The translations under genes and the position numbers were made by a program. A stretch of 43,623 nt of DNA, from assembly GCF_004322395.1 (NCBI RefSeq), contig NZ_SCTW01000105.1, positions 1-43,623 on the forward strand, given 5' to 3'. The notes under the pieces are model-generated. The model ran no database searches and had not been told where the DNA came from. It worked only from the letters and a program-made list of their open reading frames with translations. This document shows, piece after piece, positions 1-9,054 of this stretch. This stretch comes from Methylobacter sp. GTDB taxonomy: Bacteria > Pseudomonadota > Gammaproteobacteria > Methylococcales > Methylomonadaceae. The first letter of the stretch is position 1, and each line of letters begins with the position of its first letter.

Positions 1-139
1 CTTTTCCATTGAGCCCCGTTACTTCACACAAAACATCATAAAGCGGAACCAGAGCATAGCCAAAACCAAACATTCCCAGTACAACAAACACCAATATACG
101 AACTAACTTAGCGTTTTTTTGCGTAACGCTTTCATTCAT
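1..139 (-). CDS. ctaG: Cytochrome c oxidase assembly protein CtaG/Cox11, N-terminal part
   Basis: This is the first 46 codons of a gene that continues beyond the left edge. The translation begins MNESVTQKN, has one membrane segment, and then reads FGYALVPLYDVLCEVTGLNG, which is the Cox11/CtaG signature. Cox11 is a membrane-anchored copper chaperone that delivers copper to CuB of cytochrome oxidase subunit I. The start ATG overlaps the stop of the small upstream gene (ATGA), so the two are probably translationally coupled. The copper-binding cysteines lie further along and cannot be seen here. The position after ctaC and ctaD supports the call. Confidence 0.9.
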   Translation of the reverse strand, partial: MNESVTQKNAKLVRILVFVVLGMFGFGYALVPLYDVLCEVTGLNGK

Positions 140-234
140 TGAGAAACAGCTCTCATCACTGCAAAAACATAAATAATGACAGCAACCGCAACCAAAACCA
201 CTGCTGTCAAAATATTTTTCTGTTTGGTATTCAT
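136..234 (-). CDS. Small cytochrome oxidase assembly protein (32 aa)
   Basis: A 32-codon gene lies between subunit I and Cox11. It starts MNTKQKN and is followed by a single hydrophobic segment of about 20 residues (ILTAVVLVAVAVIIYVFAV) and a short polar tail. Tiny single-span proteins are commonly found here in proteobacterial ctaD-ctaG operons and are annotated as small assembly proteins. Its exact task is not known to me. The stop overlaps the Cox11 start by four bases, and the start follows a GGTGA ribosome-binding stretch. The size, membrane span and conserved place make it a real gene despite its length. Confidence 0.75.
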   Translation of the reverse strand: MNTKQKNILTAVVLVAVAVIIYVFAVMRAVSQ

Positions 235-300
235 TATTTCACCTGATACGTTATCCATGCAGGTTGCTTTGTTAAAAACAACCTGCATGCAACACCTTAC

Positions 301-1914
301 TTAAAGATGCTCAGTAGGTATAACTGTTGGTGGTGTAGTAAAAGAATGATACGGCGGTGGCGATGGTAAAGTCCATTCCAAACTATGCTTGGCAGCGTCT
401 TCCCACACTTCAGCCGTTACTTTTTCGCCTGTTCCGCCTTTGATTGTATGGATAACAATATACAGGAACAACAACTGACTTGCACCGAAGATAAAACCAC
501 CAATACTGGAGATCATATTCCAATCCGCAAATTGAACAGCATAGTCAGGAATTCTTCTTGGCATACCGGCAAGCCCCAAAAAATGCTGAGGGAAAAACAA
601 GACATTTACCGATATTACCGACAACCAGAAATGCAGCCGACCAATCCTTTCATCATACATATGGCCGGTCCATTTAGGCAGCCAAAAATAGCCCGCAGCC
701 ATCAATATGAAGATAGAAGCAGGAACCAGTGTGTAATGAAAATGCGCGACAATAAAGTAAGTATCGTGGTATTGGAAATCAACAGGAGCAACCGCCATCA
801 TTAAACCGGTGAATCCACCCATCGTAAACAAAACCACAAAAGAAATACTAAACAGCATAGGTGTCTCAAAAGTCATCGAACCTTTCCACATGGTCGCAGT
901 CCAGTTAAAAACCTTAACCCCGGTAGGAATTGCAATTAACATGGTTGCATACATGAAATACAACTCGCCTGCTATCGGCATACCCACTGTAAACATATGG
1001 TGAGCCCAAACGATAAATGACAAAAATGCAATTGCAGCAGTCGCATGAACCATTGAGCTATAGCCGAATAAAGGCTTACGCGCAAATACCGGAATGATCG
1101 TAGAAGCGACACCGAAGGTAGGCAAAATCATTACATAAACTTCGGGATGGCCGAAAAACCAGAAAATATGCTGATAAAGAACCGGATCGCCGCCGCCCGC
1201 TGCATCAAAAAAGCTGGTATCGAAGAATCTATCTGTTAACAACATGGTCACTGCACCGGCAAAAACCGGCATGATGGCGATTAACAGGAAAGCGGTAATC
1301 AACCAAGTCCAAACAAACATCGGCATTTTCATCAAGGTCATGCCGGGAGCACGCATATTGAAAATGGTTGCGATGATATTGATAGCACCCATGATTGACG
1401 AGATACCCAGCAAATGCACCGAGAAAATCGCGAAAGGCAATGCCTTACCGGTTTGCAATACTAGTGGCGGATACAAAGTCCAACCGCTGGCAGGCGCGCC
1501 ACCTTCCATAAACAAAGTACTGGCCAGTAATAAAACACCGGCAACCAGCAACCAGAAACTCATGTTATTCATACGCGGCAATGCCATATCCGGAGCGCCA
1601 ATCATCATTGGAATCATCCAGTTGGCCAAACCGACGAATGCCGGCATAACAGCGCCGAACACCATTACCAAGGCGTGCATAGTGGTCATTGAGTTAAAGA
1701 ACTGGGGATTAACAAATTGCATACCCGGTTCAAACAATTCGGCACGAATAATCATTGCCATGGTGCCGCCAACAAAAAACATCGCCAGCGCAAACACCAA
1801 ATATAATGTACCTATATCTTTATGATTAGTGGTAATAATCCACCTTAAGAACCCCTTAGCAGGACCATGATCATGATCATGATGATCATCATGTTCAGCG
1901 ACTACAGCAGACAT
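301..1914 (-). CDS. ctaD: Cytochrome c oxidase subunit I
   Basis: A 537-residue haem-copper oxidase catalytic subunit of the aa3 type (A family). It carries haem a, haem a3 and CuB and reduces oxygen to water while pumping protons. It has about 12 membrane segments. The CuB/His-Tyr motif [10 protein letters not shown] is near residue 255 and the HH pair ([10 protein letters not shown]) near 305. The haem ligands in VAHFHYTLV follow near 390. The length is normal for the family. The N-terminus is unusually rich in His and Asp ([10 protein letters not shown]) before the first membrane helix. It lies 54 bases after ctaC and upstream of the small assembly gene and ctaG, in one probable operon. 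Confidence 0.97.
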   Translation of the reverse strand: MSAVVAEHDDHHDHDHGPAKGFLRWIITTNHKDIGTLYLVFALAMFFVGGTMAMIIRAELFEPGMQFVNPQFFNSMTTMHALVMVFGAVMPAFVGLANWMIPMMIGAPDMALPRMNNMSFWLLVAGVLLLASTLFMEGGAPASGWTLYPPLVLQTGKALPFAIFSVHLLGISSIMGAINIIATIFNMRAPGMTLMKMPMFVWTWLITAFLLIAIMPVFAGAVTMLLTDRFFDTSFFDAAGGGDPVLYQHIFWFFGHPEVYVMILPTFGVASTIIPVFARKPLFGYSSMVHATAAIAFLSFIVWAHHMFTVGMPIAGELYFMYATMLIAIPTGVKVFNWTATMWKGSMTFETPMLFSISFVVLFTMGGFTGLMMAVAPVDFQYHDTYFIVAHFHYTLVPASIFILMAAGYFWLPKWTGHMYDERIGRLHFWLSVISVNVLFFPQHFLGLAGMPRRIPDYAVQFADWNMISSIGGFIFGASQLLFLYIVIHTIKGGTGEKVTAEVWEDAAKHSLEWTLPSPPPYHSFTTPPTVIPTEHL

Positions 1915-1968
1915 ATTTTATACCTCTTGAATATATAAAAAAGATTAGATCGATAAGAACGCAATGAC

Positions 1969-3123
1969 TTATTCATTTTTATCTGCCGCCGGTGTTCCCG
2001 ATTGCAGAGCTTGGATAGCTGAAGGTTGAATAGAATCACCCACTGAATTACCCAAACTATTACGGGTATATGTTACGACTGCAGCAAAATCAACAGTGCT
2101 TAACACTTTTCCGAAAGCCGGCATCATGCCTTTTCCGTTTAAGACTAGCTTAACTTGAGCGTTAATATCGCCGGTTACCATCGGACTTGCCTTTAGAGCT
2201 GGGAAAGTACCTGGCAACCCAGCACCGTCCGGCATATGGCAAGATGAACAGCTGGTTTCATAAACAGCTTTACCTTTAGCAACCAACTCTTCTTTAGTCC
2301 ATTGCTTGCTAGCCGATCCTGCTTCAGCAGCCGCGGCCGCTTTTTGTTGTTCTACCCAAGCATTGTACTCAGGTTCGTTCATTGCAATCACGACGATCGG
2401 CATAAAACCATGATCTTTACCACAAAGCTCGGTACATTGACCACGATAAGTACCTGGCTCATCAACAGAAGTCCACGATTCATTGATAAAGCCTGGATTA
2501 GTATCTTTTTTCCAACCTAGATCCGGCACCCACCATGAATGGATTACATCTGCCGAGGTAAAAACAAAACGAATTTTCTTTTTGGTTGGAATAACTAACG
2601 GCTTATCGACATTCAACAAGTAATTAGGAACCGACCGAGGATCTAAACCAGAACCTACTTGTCGTACTTTGTTACTGGCTTCATCCAGGCTGCTGAAAAA
2701 ATGAATTCCATTATCAAGGTAGTCATATTCCCACTTCCATTGATGTCCGGTCACCTTAATAGACATTTCGGATTCCTGCACATTATCCAATTCGATCATG
2801 GCTTTCGTGGCTGGAATAGCCATGCCGATCAGGATCAAAGTCGGAATAATTGTCCAAGCGATTTCAACCGTCGTATTTTCATGAAACTGCTCCGCTTTAT
2901 GTCCTCTTGATTTACGATGATGATAAATCGAATAGAACATAGTCCCGAACACACCAATACCTATGAATACACAGATCCATAAAATCAGCATGTGCAGGTT
3001 ATAAAGGTCGTTACTGACCTTTGTAACCCCTTTCATTAAATTGAGCGTATATTCCGCCTGCGCTGTTCCTAGGCCCAAAGCCGTTAAGATCAGACCTGCG
3101 AACAGTTGCTTTGCTTTTTTCAC
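1969..3123 (-). CDS. ctaC: Cytochrome c oxidase subunit II with fused cytochrome c domain
   Basis: A 384-residue subunit II. It has a cleavable signal peptide (cut probably after GTAQA), two membrane segments (about 40-62 and 85-105) and a periplasmic cupredoxin domain. That domain carries the CuA site CTELCGKDHGFM around residues 226-240. A cytochrome c domain follows, with the haem-binding motif CSSCH at 292-296 and a likely Met ligand in GMMPAFG. This makes it caa3-like: electrons can enter via covalently attached haem c, pass to CuA and then to subunit I. The Ala-rich stretch near 262-270 is probably the linker. It is the first gene of the cox operon. Confidence 0.96.
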   Translation of the reverse strand: MKKAKQLFAGLILTALGLGTAQAEYTLNLMKGVTKVSNDLYNLHMLILWICVFIGIGVFGTMFYSIYHHRKSRGHKAEQFHENTTVEIAWTIIPTLILIGMAIPATKAMIELDNVQESEMSIKVTGHQWKWEYDYLDNGIHFFSSLDEASNKVRQVGSGLDPRSVPNYLLNVDKPLVIPTKKKIRFVFTSADVIHSWWVPDLGWKKDTNPGFINESWTSVDEPGTYRGQCTELCGKDHGFMPIVVIAMNEPEYNAWVEQQKAAAAAEAGSASKQWTKEELVAKGKAVYETSCSSCHMPDGAGLPGTFPALKASPMVTGDINAQVKLVLNGKGMMPAFGKVLSTVDFAAVVTYTRNSLGNSVGDSIQPSAIQALQSGTPAADKNE

Positions 3124-3308
3124 GGAGCAGCCTCCTCGTTTAGTAGTTATAAACTCTTGTATGCGTTACATCGTTTCGTAATTTCGGGACATGCCAAGGT
3201 CGGCTTCATTCCATTTACGCAATAATTATCACAAATAATCTATTCAATTTTAAACCATGAGGGCAATCTATACCAGCTGTCCTTTCCTTGATTTTATTTG
3301 GCTCAATA

Positions 3309-3345
3309 AAAAGGCTTGTGAATCAATGAAACTCACAAGCCTTTT
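3309..3345 (-). terminator. Rho-independent terminator after the hemerythrin gene
   Basis: A perfect 13-base stem (3309-3321 with 3333-3345) surrounds an 11-base loop. On the minus strand it is followed by TTTTTATT. It begins about 20 bases after the hemerythrin stop, so it would end that transcript before the cox operon. The cox genes therefore probably have their own promoter in 3124-3308. Confidence 0.8.
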
Positions 3346-3364
3346 ATTTTTCATTAGGAACCGA

Positions 3365-3763
3365 TCAGCCGTTTAAGGCATCTGAATAAGCCATATCGAA
3401 GTTAGGGATGTGGTTATCCAACCAGCCCTTAACCAATTGACCAACTCCCTCGTCAACTTCCGCCTGCCCTGCATGAAATTTTGCTTGCAGACCGCCGCAA
3501 ATACCTACCAATGCATCGTGCTCTTCTTTGTGGCGATCATATCCAGCAAAACCTTTTGCTAGCATTTCTTTTTCTTCATGCGCAAAATGATCAACGACAT
3601 ACGCAATCAGGTCATCCAATTGCGCACCTATTGCAGAACGCTCCGCTCCGCCAGTTGCCAAATCATATAATTTATTAAGTTTATCAAACAAAGTCTTATG
3701 CTCATCATCGGCAAAGCCAACATTTGTACCGTATTGACTAGCTGTCCAAGTAATTAAAGCCAT
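3365..3763 (-). CDS. Bacteriohemerythrin (single-domain, oxygen-binding)
   Basis: A 132-residue hemerythrin, the usual size for the stand-alone oxygen carrier known from Methylococcus. Di-iron ligands are visible in order: HKTLFDKLN (first His and partner), HFAHEEKEM (His...Glu), HKEEHD (His...His) and the C-terminal HIPNFDMAY (His and Asp). A good ribosome-binding site (AGGAG, 7 bases before ATG) fixes the start. It reversibly binds O2 at a di-iron centre in the cytoplasm. In Methylococcus, hemerythrin is proposed to supply O2 to the particulate methane monooxygenase. Its place beside the terminal oxidase suggests oxygen handling, although a terminator separates the two units. Confidence 0.93.
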   Translation of the reverse strand: MALITWTASQYGTNVGFADDEHKTLFDKLNKLYDLATGGAERSAIGAQLDDLIAYVVDHFAHEEKEMLAKGFAGYDRHKEEHDALVGICGGLQAKFHAGQAEVDEGVGQLVKGWLDNHIPNFDMAYSDALNG

Positions 3764-3936
3764 AACGTTTCTCCTGATATATATTATTTATTATTTACCG
3801 CACAAACATTATGGATTATATCCATACTCAAATCTATCTTTAATTTCCTTTATAAACCAATCTACGTTATTACCTATCAAAAATCTTTTTTTGTTGATTT
3901 TCATGTAGGTAAAGCCAAATCGGATCATTATTGATG

Positions 3937-5793
3937 CTAGTGTAATTTTGCCAAAAAAGAGGTATCAATTCGACAACCGCCGACTTCCGGTTTATCCAAC
4001 AGATCCTGTTCGAAATCCCGGTAAGTGGATAGCTGAAATGCAATGCGCGTAATTTTACCGCCGGAAAATTCAAATTCCATCGCTCCGCCTTTAACCCGAG
4101 GACTGCCTTCTTTAGTAGTGAACAATAAAATCCCCGCGTTATTCGCAGATTTCCCGAAACTGTCAGGAACCGGACGCGCACAACTGAGCTCGTTTATTAA
4201 AAGTCCTGAAAAGACCTGCGCCAATTGACGGGCGCTGATAATAATTCCCTCGCCGGGAATAGTCGTCGACGCTGGAGCCGTTGCCACAACTGGGGCAGCC
4301 GCCGGAATGCTCGAAGCGTCTACAGGGATTGGTGCTGCAGGAGGATTTAACAACAACTCCAATCCAAAATCCCCTAAATGATTTTGCAGTAACACACTGC
4401 CGTCGCCATTTTTTGCTGTATTCAGCAAAGGGAAGAGTTGGCGTTCCATTTCTGTCTTATTTGGGTTTCTCAACACAGCAACCAACTGCCGCTCTATCGA
4501 CTTAAGCGGCGTAAACAATTGCTCTTTTTTATGGCTCGCCTCCCCCACCTGATCCCAGTCGGACTGCGTATTAACCGGCAAACCCATTGATTTCATAACC
4601 GCATAGTCATCAGCCGCCAGACAATTAGCAAAGTTTTTATTGCGATAGCTCTCTATGAGCTTTGGCCGCATTTCTTCACTCAGTGTCTTTTGCCGACTGA
4701 TATTGTAGTTGCTCCAATCGCCATTCTTAGCCAGAAAATAGTAAATCACCGCATTCCGGTCAAACTTATTGAAGCCCAAATCTTTCATCACCAACTTCAA
4801 TTTTCTGCAATTGCCCTCCACTTCCTGGTAATTATTCCAATCCGGTTTCAAATTCGGTTTTGCCGGATGTGTTGATTGCTCAATCAATTGTTGAAGATTG
4901 ATTTCCCCAGTTGCCGATTTTATTGGCGAATACCCTATTTCTTCGAATGATAAATCACGCGCATCCGGAATACCGTCAGCCGTTGTCTTTAACAACAAAG
5001 ACGGCAGAATTTCCGGGTAAATTTTTAGCTCGCCAAGCTGTTTGGTATCTGATCCAAACAAATTTAATCCGCCTTCTGCGACATCATAAACTTTGAACTT
5101 TGTCTGATTGAGCGTTCCCGTCTTGCCTGAAAAAGCCGTAGTCGCCGGTAACGAATGTGACTCCGAGCTGTGTTTGACTGATTGATGAGGCGCTGACTTT
5201 ACTTCCGCTTGTTGGCTGCTTTTTATCCATTGTCCGGCAGCCTGCCCCATAATAGCAACGCCCATACCGACGCCTGTTAACGCAAGCAAGTTGCTGGCCG
5301 AATTCACATCACCGACCAAACTCGATACATCCACATCACTATTTGCATTGGTGTAAAAATTATAATCGACCATGGTTTCCTTACCCGAATCCAGGCGTAT
5401 CCATGGCGTCAGATAAAGTTTTTTAGCGTCGAAAGTAAAGTTGCACTTACCTGTTGTCGCCTGATACAAAAAGCCGGTGGCTTCACGATTAAACTTAAGC
5501 GTGTCGTTACGCACACTATAGATAAGAGCCGCGGATAAATCGCCTTTTTCATAAGAAGGCGCCATATTGGTACAGCCGCTTTTTAATACATTGTCGCCTT
5601 TAAAATCGAATTCAGAAATCAAACGCACATAGTAATCGTCGCCATCAATGGATTGAAAGCCTTGTAGCGGTTGAAGCTGGGTGGCTTCGGTTGATGGATG
5701 GTCAACAACAATTTGTCGCGTCGTTGTACATCCCGACAATAACGTACCAATAACCAAAATGAATTTTGCTGATGAGATAGAACGAATAGACAT
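3937..5793 (-). CDS. Large predicted outer-membrane or periplasmic lipoprotein, function unknown
   Basis: A 618-residue protein whose N-terminus is a lipoprotein signal with lipobox LLSGC, mature from about Cys22. I do not recognise a family. A short hydrophobic glycine/alanine-rich stretch lies near residues 165-185 (LLALTGVGMGVAIMG), followed by a Ser/His/Gln-rich linker. A second Ala/Pro-rich linker near 490-515 separates a C-terminal module of about 100 residues that contains two Cys. The layout suggests an exported, multi-domain envelope protein. The neighbouring genes are unrelated in function and it appears to be transcribed alone. The start follows no strong ribosome-binding site but gives a complete signal peptide. 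Confidence 0.8.
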   Translation of the reverse strand: MSIRSISSAKFILVIGTLLSGCTTTRQIVVDHPSTEATQLQPLQGFQSIDGDDYYVRLISEFDFKGDNVLKSGCTNMAPSYEKGDLSAALIYSVRNDTLKFNREATGFLYQATTGKCNFTFDAKKLYLTPWIRLDSGKETMVDYNFYTNANSDVDVSSLVGDVNSASNLLALTGVGMGVAIMGQAAGQWIKSSQQAEVKSAPHQSVKHSSESHSLPATTAFSGKTGTLNQTKFKVYDVAEGGLNLFGSDTKQLGELKIYPEILPSLLLKTTADGIPDARDLSFEEIGYSPIKSATGEINLQQLIEQSTHPAKPNLKPDWNNYQEVEGNCRKLKLVMKDLGFNKFDRNAVIYYFLAKNGDWSNYNISRQKTLSEEMRPKLIESYRNKNFANCLAADDYAVMKSMGLPVNTQSDWDQVGEASHKKEQLFTPLKSIERQLVAVLRNPNKTEMERQLFPLLNTAKNGDGSVLLQNHLGDFGLELLLNPPAAPIPVDASSIPAAAPVVATAPASTTIPGEGIIISARQLAQVFSGLLINELSCARPVPDSFGKSANNAGILLFTTKEGSPRVKGGAMEFEFSGGKITRIAFQLSTYRDFEQDLLDKPEVGGCRIDTSFLAKLH

Positions 5794-6135
5794 GCATTAA
5801 CCTTGTGCCGCATGTTAGGCGGCGATTCGAGCTGGGAAAGGGGAAAATAATAGGACTTTCAAAGAGACTTTGTCATGTTTTATTTTTACAAGCTGGCGCA
5901 AAGGCATTAAAGATATACAACAGCGATCCTCGGTTGCGCTTGTTTAGAAAGCCCTGACCTCAAGCCTATTCTTTGAAGCAAGTAATCTATGCAATTCGAG
6001 ACCTCGGCATTCATTAATGCACAAAATGTGCCCTACATGTACGACTATCATACCAAAAATACTAAAAGCATGGGGTCATACAAAACTTTGCCATTTTGTA
6101 TTTCAGCTCAGCTGCTGTTAAAACCAGCAATATTC
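5794..6135. other. Intergenic stretch, no gene seen
   Basis: About 340 bases between two minus-strand genes. No open frame of family-like composition is visible on either strand. It should hold the promoter of the lipoprotein gene at its left end and any terminator of the CapA-like gene at its right end. I see no convincing hairpin with a T-run, and no repeat shared with the rest of the window. Confidence 0.5.
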
Positions 6136-7404
6136 TCAACTTCTGACCGATAAAGCAAAACTGCGATCATTGACCGGTTCGATCCTTCCGCCCAACAACC
6201 GGCTCTCCCTATCCATAACTTGCTGCAACCAGCGAACGTCATCAGAGTGCGCACAATTCAAACGAAAGCGCCTGACTTGCATCGGTATCATGACCAAACT
6301 GACCAAGTTTCCTGTTATGAAGTCCATAGTCACAAAATACATCAAAGCCAAATCGCCCCGAAATTCCTCGTATCCTGAAATTCCCTCATAGTCATTTAAA
6401 AAGTCGCCGCAGCCGAACAGAATCGGTTTGCCTTTGTACAGTTCGACGCCTTTGGGGTGATGCGATGAGTGACCATGCACCACGTCCACATGGGCCTGAT
6501 CTATCAGCCGATGCGCAAACTCCCTTTGAGCGCTTAAGACCTTGTAGCCCCAGTTTCCGCCCCAATGAATCGAAGCTACCACACAATCGCCCTTCTGCTT
6601 AAAACCCGATATCCGCTCGGCGATACGACGCACCGTATTCTCGGATAAATCCGGCAGTAAATTCACGCCCGGCCTATCGCTACGGGCACCCCATAGAGAG
6701 GGAATACCGCTGCTTTCGTCGCCGAAACCGAACACCATCACACGCCCTTTCCCGGCCACCTCGATAACTGCCGGAGCTTCGGCTTCTGAAAGGTTTCGGC
6801 CCGCTCCCGCAGTCTTGATATTTGCACCGGTCAAAGTAGTCAAAGTCTCCGTCAACCCGGCATACCCCCAATCCAGGACGTGATTGTTGGACAAAACACA
6901 GCAATCGATCTTTGCCGCAGAAATGCAGGGAATGTTCCGCGGCTGCATCCGGTAATGAATACCTTTTCCGGCCCAAAATTCCGAGCTGGCCGTTACCGCC
7001 GTCTCAAGGTTAATAATGCGGACGTCGGGATTAGCGCGCCGAAGCTCTTCAAGTGCATCACCCCAGATATAGGCAAAGTTGACCGGTTTCGGAATAGGGC
7101 CGTTAGTTTCTTCCGCGAGCTTCACATAGTCCTTGGCGGAAGTCATATAAGGTTCATGAATTTGCGGATTTCCGGGATACGGCAACACCTGATCGATACC
7201 CCGGCCGGTCATCACATCGCCGCACAGAAACAGTGTAATCTGGGTATCGCGAGAAGCTGTTTGAGATGAAAGACTTTGACTTGAAATCACTTCGTTCATG
7301 TCTCCCGCTAAGCAGGTTTTTGTCATCTTTAGGGCAAGTGCAGTGCTCCCAGCTAATTTCAGGAAATCTCTTCGTGTCCTCCGGTTTAGCCGATAATCAT
7401 TCAT
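6136..7404 (-). CDS. CapA-family metallophosphoesterase-like protein, Tat-exported
   Basis: A 422-residue protein with a twin-arginine signal (NRRTRRDFLKLAGSTALAL), so it is probably exported folded. The mature part matches the CapA/PGA_cap fold, a calcineurin-like phosphoesterase. Visible motifs are LFLCGDVMTGRGID near residue 57, INLETAVT, VLSNNHVLDWG, SIHWGGNWGY and HGHSSHHPKGVE. These Asp/Asn/His residues form the family metal site. Family members are linked to poly-gamma-glutamate synthesis, but no capB or capC gene is nearby, so the substrate is unknown. It is transcribed divergently from the phosphoribosyltransferase operon, with about 290 bases between them for two promoters. Confidence 0.85.
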   Translation of the reverse strand: MNDYRLNRRTRRDFLKLAGSTALALKMTKTCLAGDMNEVISSQSLSSQTASRDTQITLFLCGDVMTGRGIDQVLPYPGNPQIHEPYMTSAKDYVKLAEETNGPIPKPVNFAYIWGDALEELRRANPDVRIINLETAVTASSEFWAGKGIHYRMQPRNIPCISAAKIDCCVLSNNHVLDWGYAGLTETLTTLTGANIKTAGAGRNLSEAEAPAVIEVAGKGRVMVFGFGDESSGIPSLWGARSDRPGVNLLPDLSENTVRRIAERISGFKQKGDCVVASIHWGGNWGYKVLSAQREFAHRLIDQAHVDVVHGHSSHHPKGVELYKGKPILFGCGDFLNDYEGISGYEEFRGDLALMYFVTMDFITGNLVSLVMIPMQVRRFRLNCAHSDDVRWLQQVMDRESRLLGGRIEPVNDRSFALSVRS

Positions 7405-7693
7405 CGCCGACGACCCCTGAAAATCGTAAAAATTAATACTGCCTCATCCGAACGAACTTCGCAACCTCATATTACTTATTTTAACGTTTGCAATTCATCA
7501 AAAACTAAACGATGAGTTTAGCTTTATTGACAGTGATACCCATCGAAAAGCTCCAAATTCATTAAGCTTACGTTAATAAGATGAGCGTATAAACAAATTT
7601 GTAAAACGACGCCCCCGTAAGTATTTGTAAGTATTCATTGTATGGATAGATCGGTATATGATTTATTTAAGTTCCTAAAATCGGTGCGATGCA

Positions 7694-8386
7694 ATGATCA
7701 AGAAAACCGCCTTGAGACTGCCATTTGAGAATCGAATCCAGGCCGGACGCCTACTGGGACAGGCGCTGGCTGAATATTCAAAGCGTCCGGACGTGATCAT
7801 CCTCGCTTTGCCTCGTGGCGGAGTACCGGTAGGGTTCGAGATCGCCCGGATGATCGACGCGCCGCTGGACATCATGCTGGTGCGCAAGCTGGGAACGCCC
7901 GGACAGGAAGAATTAGCTATGGGCGCAATCGCCAGCGGAGGATCGTGTGTTCTGAACCCCGATATAGTTGCAGCCATTGATATCAGCCAAGAAACCATTG
8001 ACGCTGCCATAGTAAGAGAGCGGCAAGAATTGGAAAGACGCGAGCGGGCTTATCGAGGAGAGCAGCCTCCTCCCGCAGTAGAAAATCATTGCGTGATTCT
8101 GGTAGACGACGGCTTGGCTACTGGTGCAAGTATGCTGGCCGCTGTCGCCGCCTTGAAACAACGAAACCCCGCCTCTATCGTAGTCGCCGTCCCCGTGGCT
8201 CCAGCTGAGACCGTGCTGCGGCTGCAACAGGAAGCCAATGATGTGGTGTGCTTAGCAACGCCCGAACCATTTTTGGCCGTCGGACGCTGGTACCGTGAGT
8301 TCTCGCAGACCAGCGACGATGAAGTCAAGTTCCTGTTGAAGCGTGCCTGGGCCACGCTCCACATTCCTCTAGACGAAACGCCATGA
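7694..8386 (+). CDS. Phosphoribosyltransferase-domain protein (COG1926 type)
   Basis: A 230-residue type I phosphoribosyltransferase-fold protein. The PRPP-binding motif reads VILVDDGLATGA near residue 135. The N-terminal part (DVIILALPRGGVPVG, then LVRKLGTPGQEELAMGAI) is typical of the COG1926 group, whose base substrate is not established. It is the first gene of a three-gene operon: its stop overlaps the start of the hydrolase gene by four bases. In some actinobacteria these two domains are fused in one protein (recalled: M. tuberculosis Rv0571c). That supports a joint function. A PRPP synthetase closes the operon and could provide its co-substrate. Confidence 0.88.
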   Translation: MIKKTALRLPFENRIQAGRLLGQALAEYSKRPDVIILALPRGGVPVGFEIARMIDAPLDIMLVRKLGTPGQEELAMGAIASGGSCVLNPDIVAAIDISQETIDAAIVRERQELERRERAYRGEQPPPAVENHCVILVDDGLATGASMLAAVAALKQRNPASIVVAVPVAPAETVLRLQQEANDVVCLATPEPFLAVGRWYREFSQTSDDEVKFLLKRAWATLHIPLDETP

Positions 8387-9054
8387 CTAATCCCTCACTC
8401 CCTACTTCTTCGATTGACATCAACATAGAGTTTGAAGGTTTTTCTCTTGCCGGCTCCCTCGCTATTCCCGAGCATCCGAAAGGCATTGTAATCTTCGCTC
8501 ACGGAAGCGGCAGCAGCCGGTTCAGCCGGCGCAATCGCTTCGTGGCCGAAACCTTGAACGATGCAGGCATTGCCACATTACTTTTCGATCTCTTAACACC
8601 GGAAGAGGAAGACATCGATCAGCGCACACGTGAACTTCGCTTTGATATCGGCTTATTGACCGACAGGCTGATCGGCGTGATCTACTGGGTGAGCCGGAAC
8701 AAAGCGACGGCCGCGCTTCCGATCGGGCTGTTCGGAGCCAGCACCGGTGCGGCGGCGGCCCTGGCCGCCGCCGCTTGGCGTCCCGACAAGGTAGCCGCCG
8801 TGGTTTCGCGCGGCGGCCGGCCGGATTTGGCCATGGGGCATCTTGCGAAAGTTAAGGCGCCTACACTGTTGATTGTGGGCGGCGAGGACGATATCGTGAT
8901 CGAACTTAATCAACAGGCCGCCAAGCAACTGCTGGTTGAATATAGCCTGAAAATCATTCCCGGCGCTACGCATCTATTCGAAGAAACAGGCAAACTAGAA
9001 CAGGTGGCGAATCTCGCCTGCGATTGGTTTCTGCACTATTTTTCCGGCTCATGA
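8383..9054 (+). CDS. Dienelactone-hydrolase-like alpha/beta hydrolase
   Basis: A 223-residue alpha/beta hydrolase. The oxyanion region [14 protein letters not shown] is followed by the nucleophile elbow [10 protein letters not shown] (Ser), the acid in VGGEDDIV (Asp) and the base in PGATHLFEE (His), so the Ser-Asp-His triad is complete. True dienelactone hydrolases use Cys; this one has Ser, so the substrate is probably an ester or thioester not identified here. ATGA overlaps exist at both ends, with the phosphoribosyltransferase before and the PRPP synthetase after. The three proteins are probably made in a fixed ratio. Confidence 0.87.
   Translation: MTNPSLPTSSIDINIEFEGFSLAGSLAIPEHPKGIVIFAHGSGSSRFSRRNRFVAETLNDAGIATLLFDLLTPEEEDIDQRTRELRFDIGLLTDRLIGVIYWVSRNKATAALPIGLFGASTGAAAALAAAAWRPDKVAAVVSRGGRPDLAMGHLAKVKAPTLLIVGGEDDIVIELNQQAAKQLLVEYSLKIIPGATHLFEETGKLEQVANLACDWFLHYFSGS

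Noticed and set aside
1244-1825. 193-codon plus-strand frame antisense to ctaD
   Set aside because: A shadow of the long, clearly coding subunit I gene. Its composition follows the reversed membrane-protein codons.
8383-9054. True dienelactone hydrolase of chlorocatechol breakdown
   Set aside because: The nucleophile is Ser rather than Cys, and no aromatic degradation genes are near.
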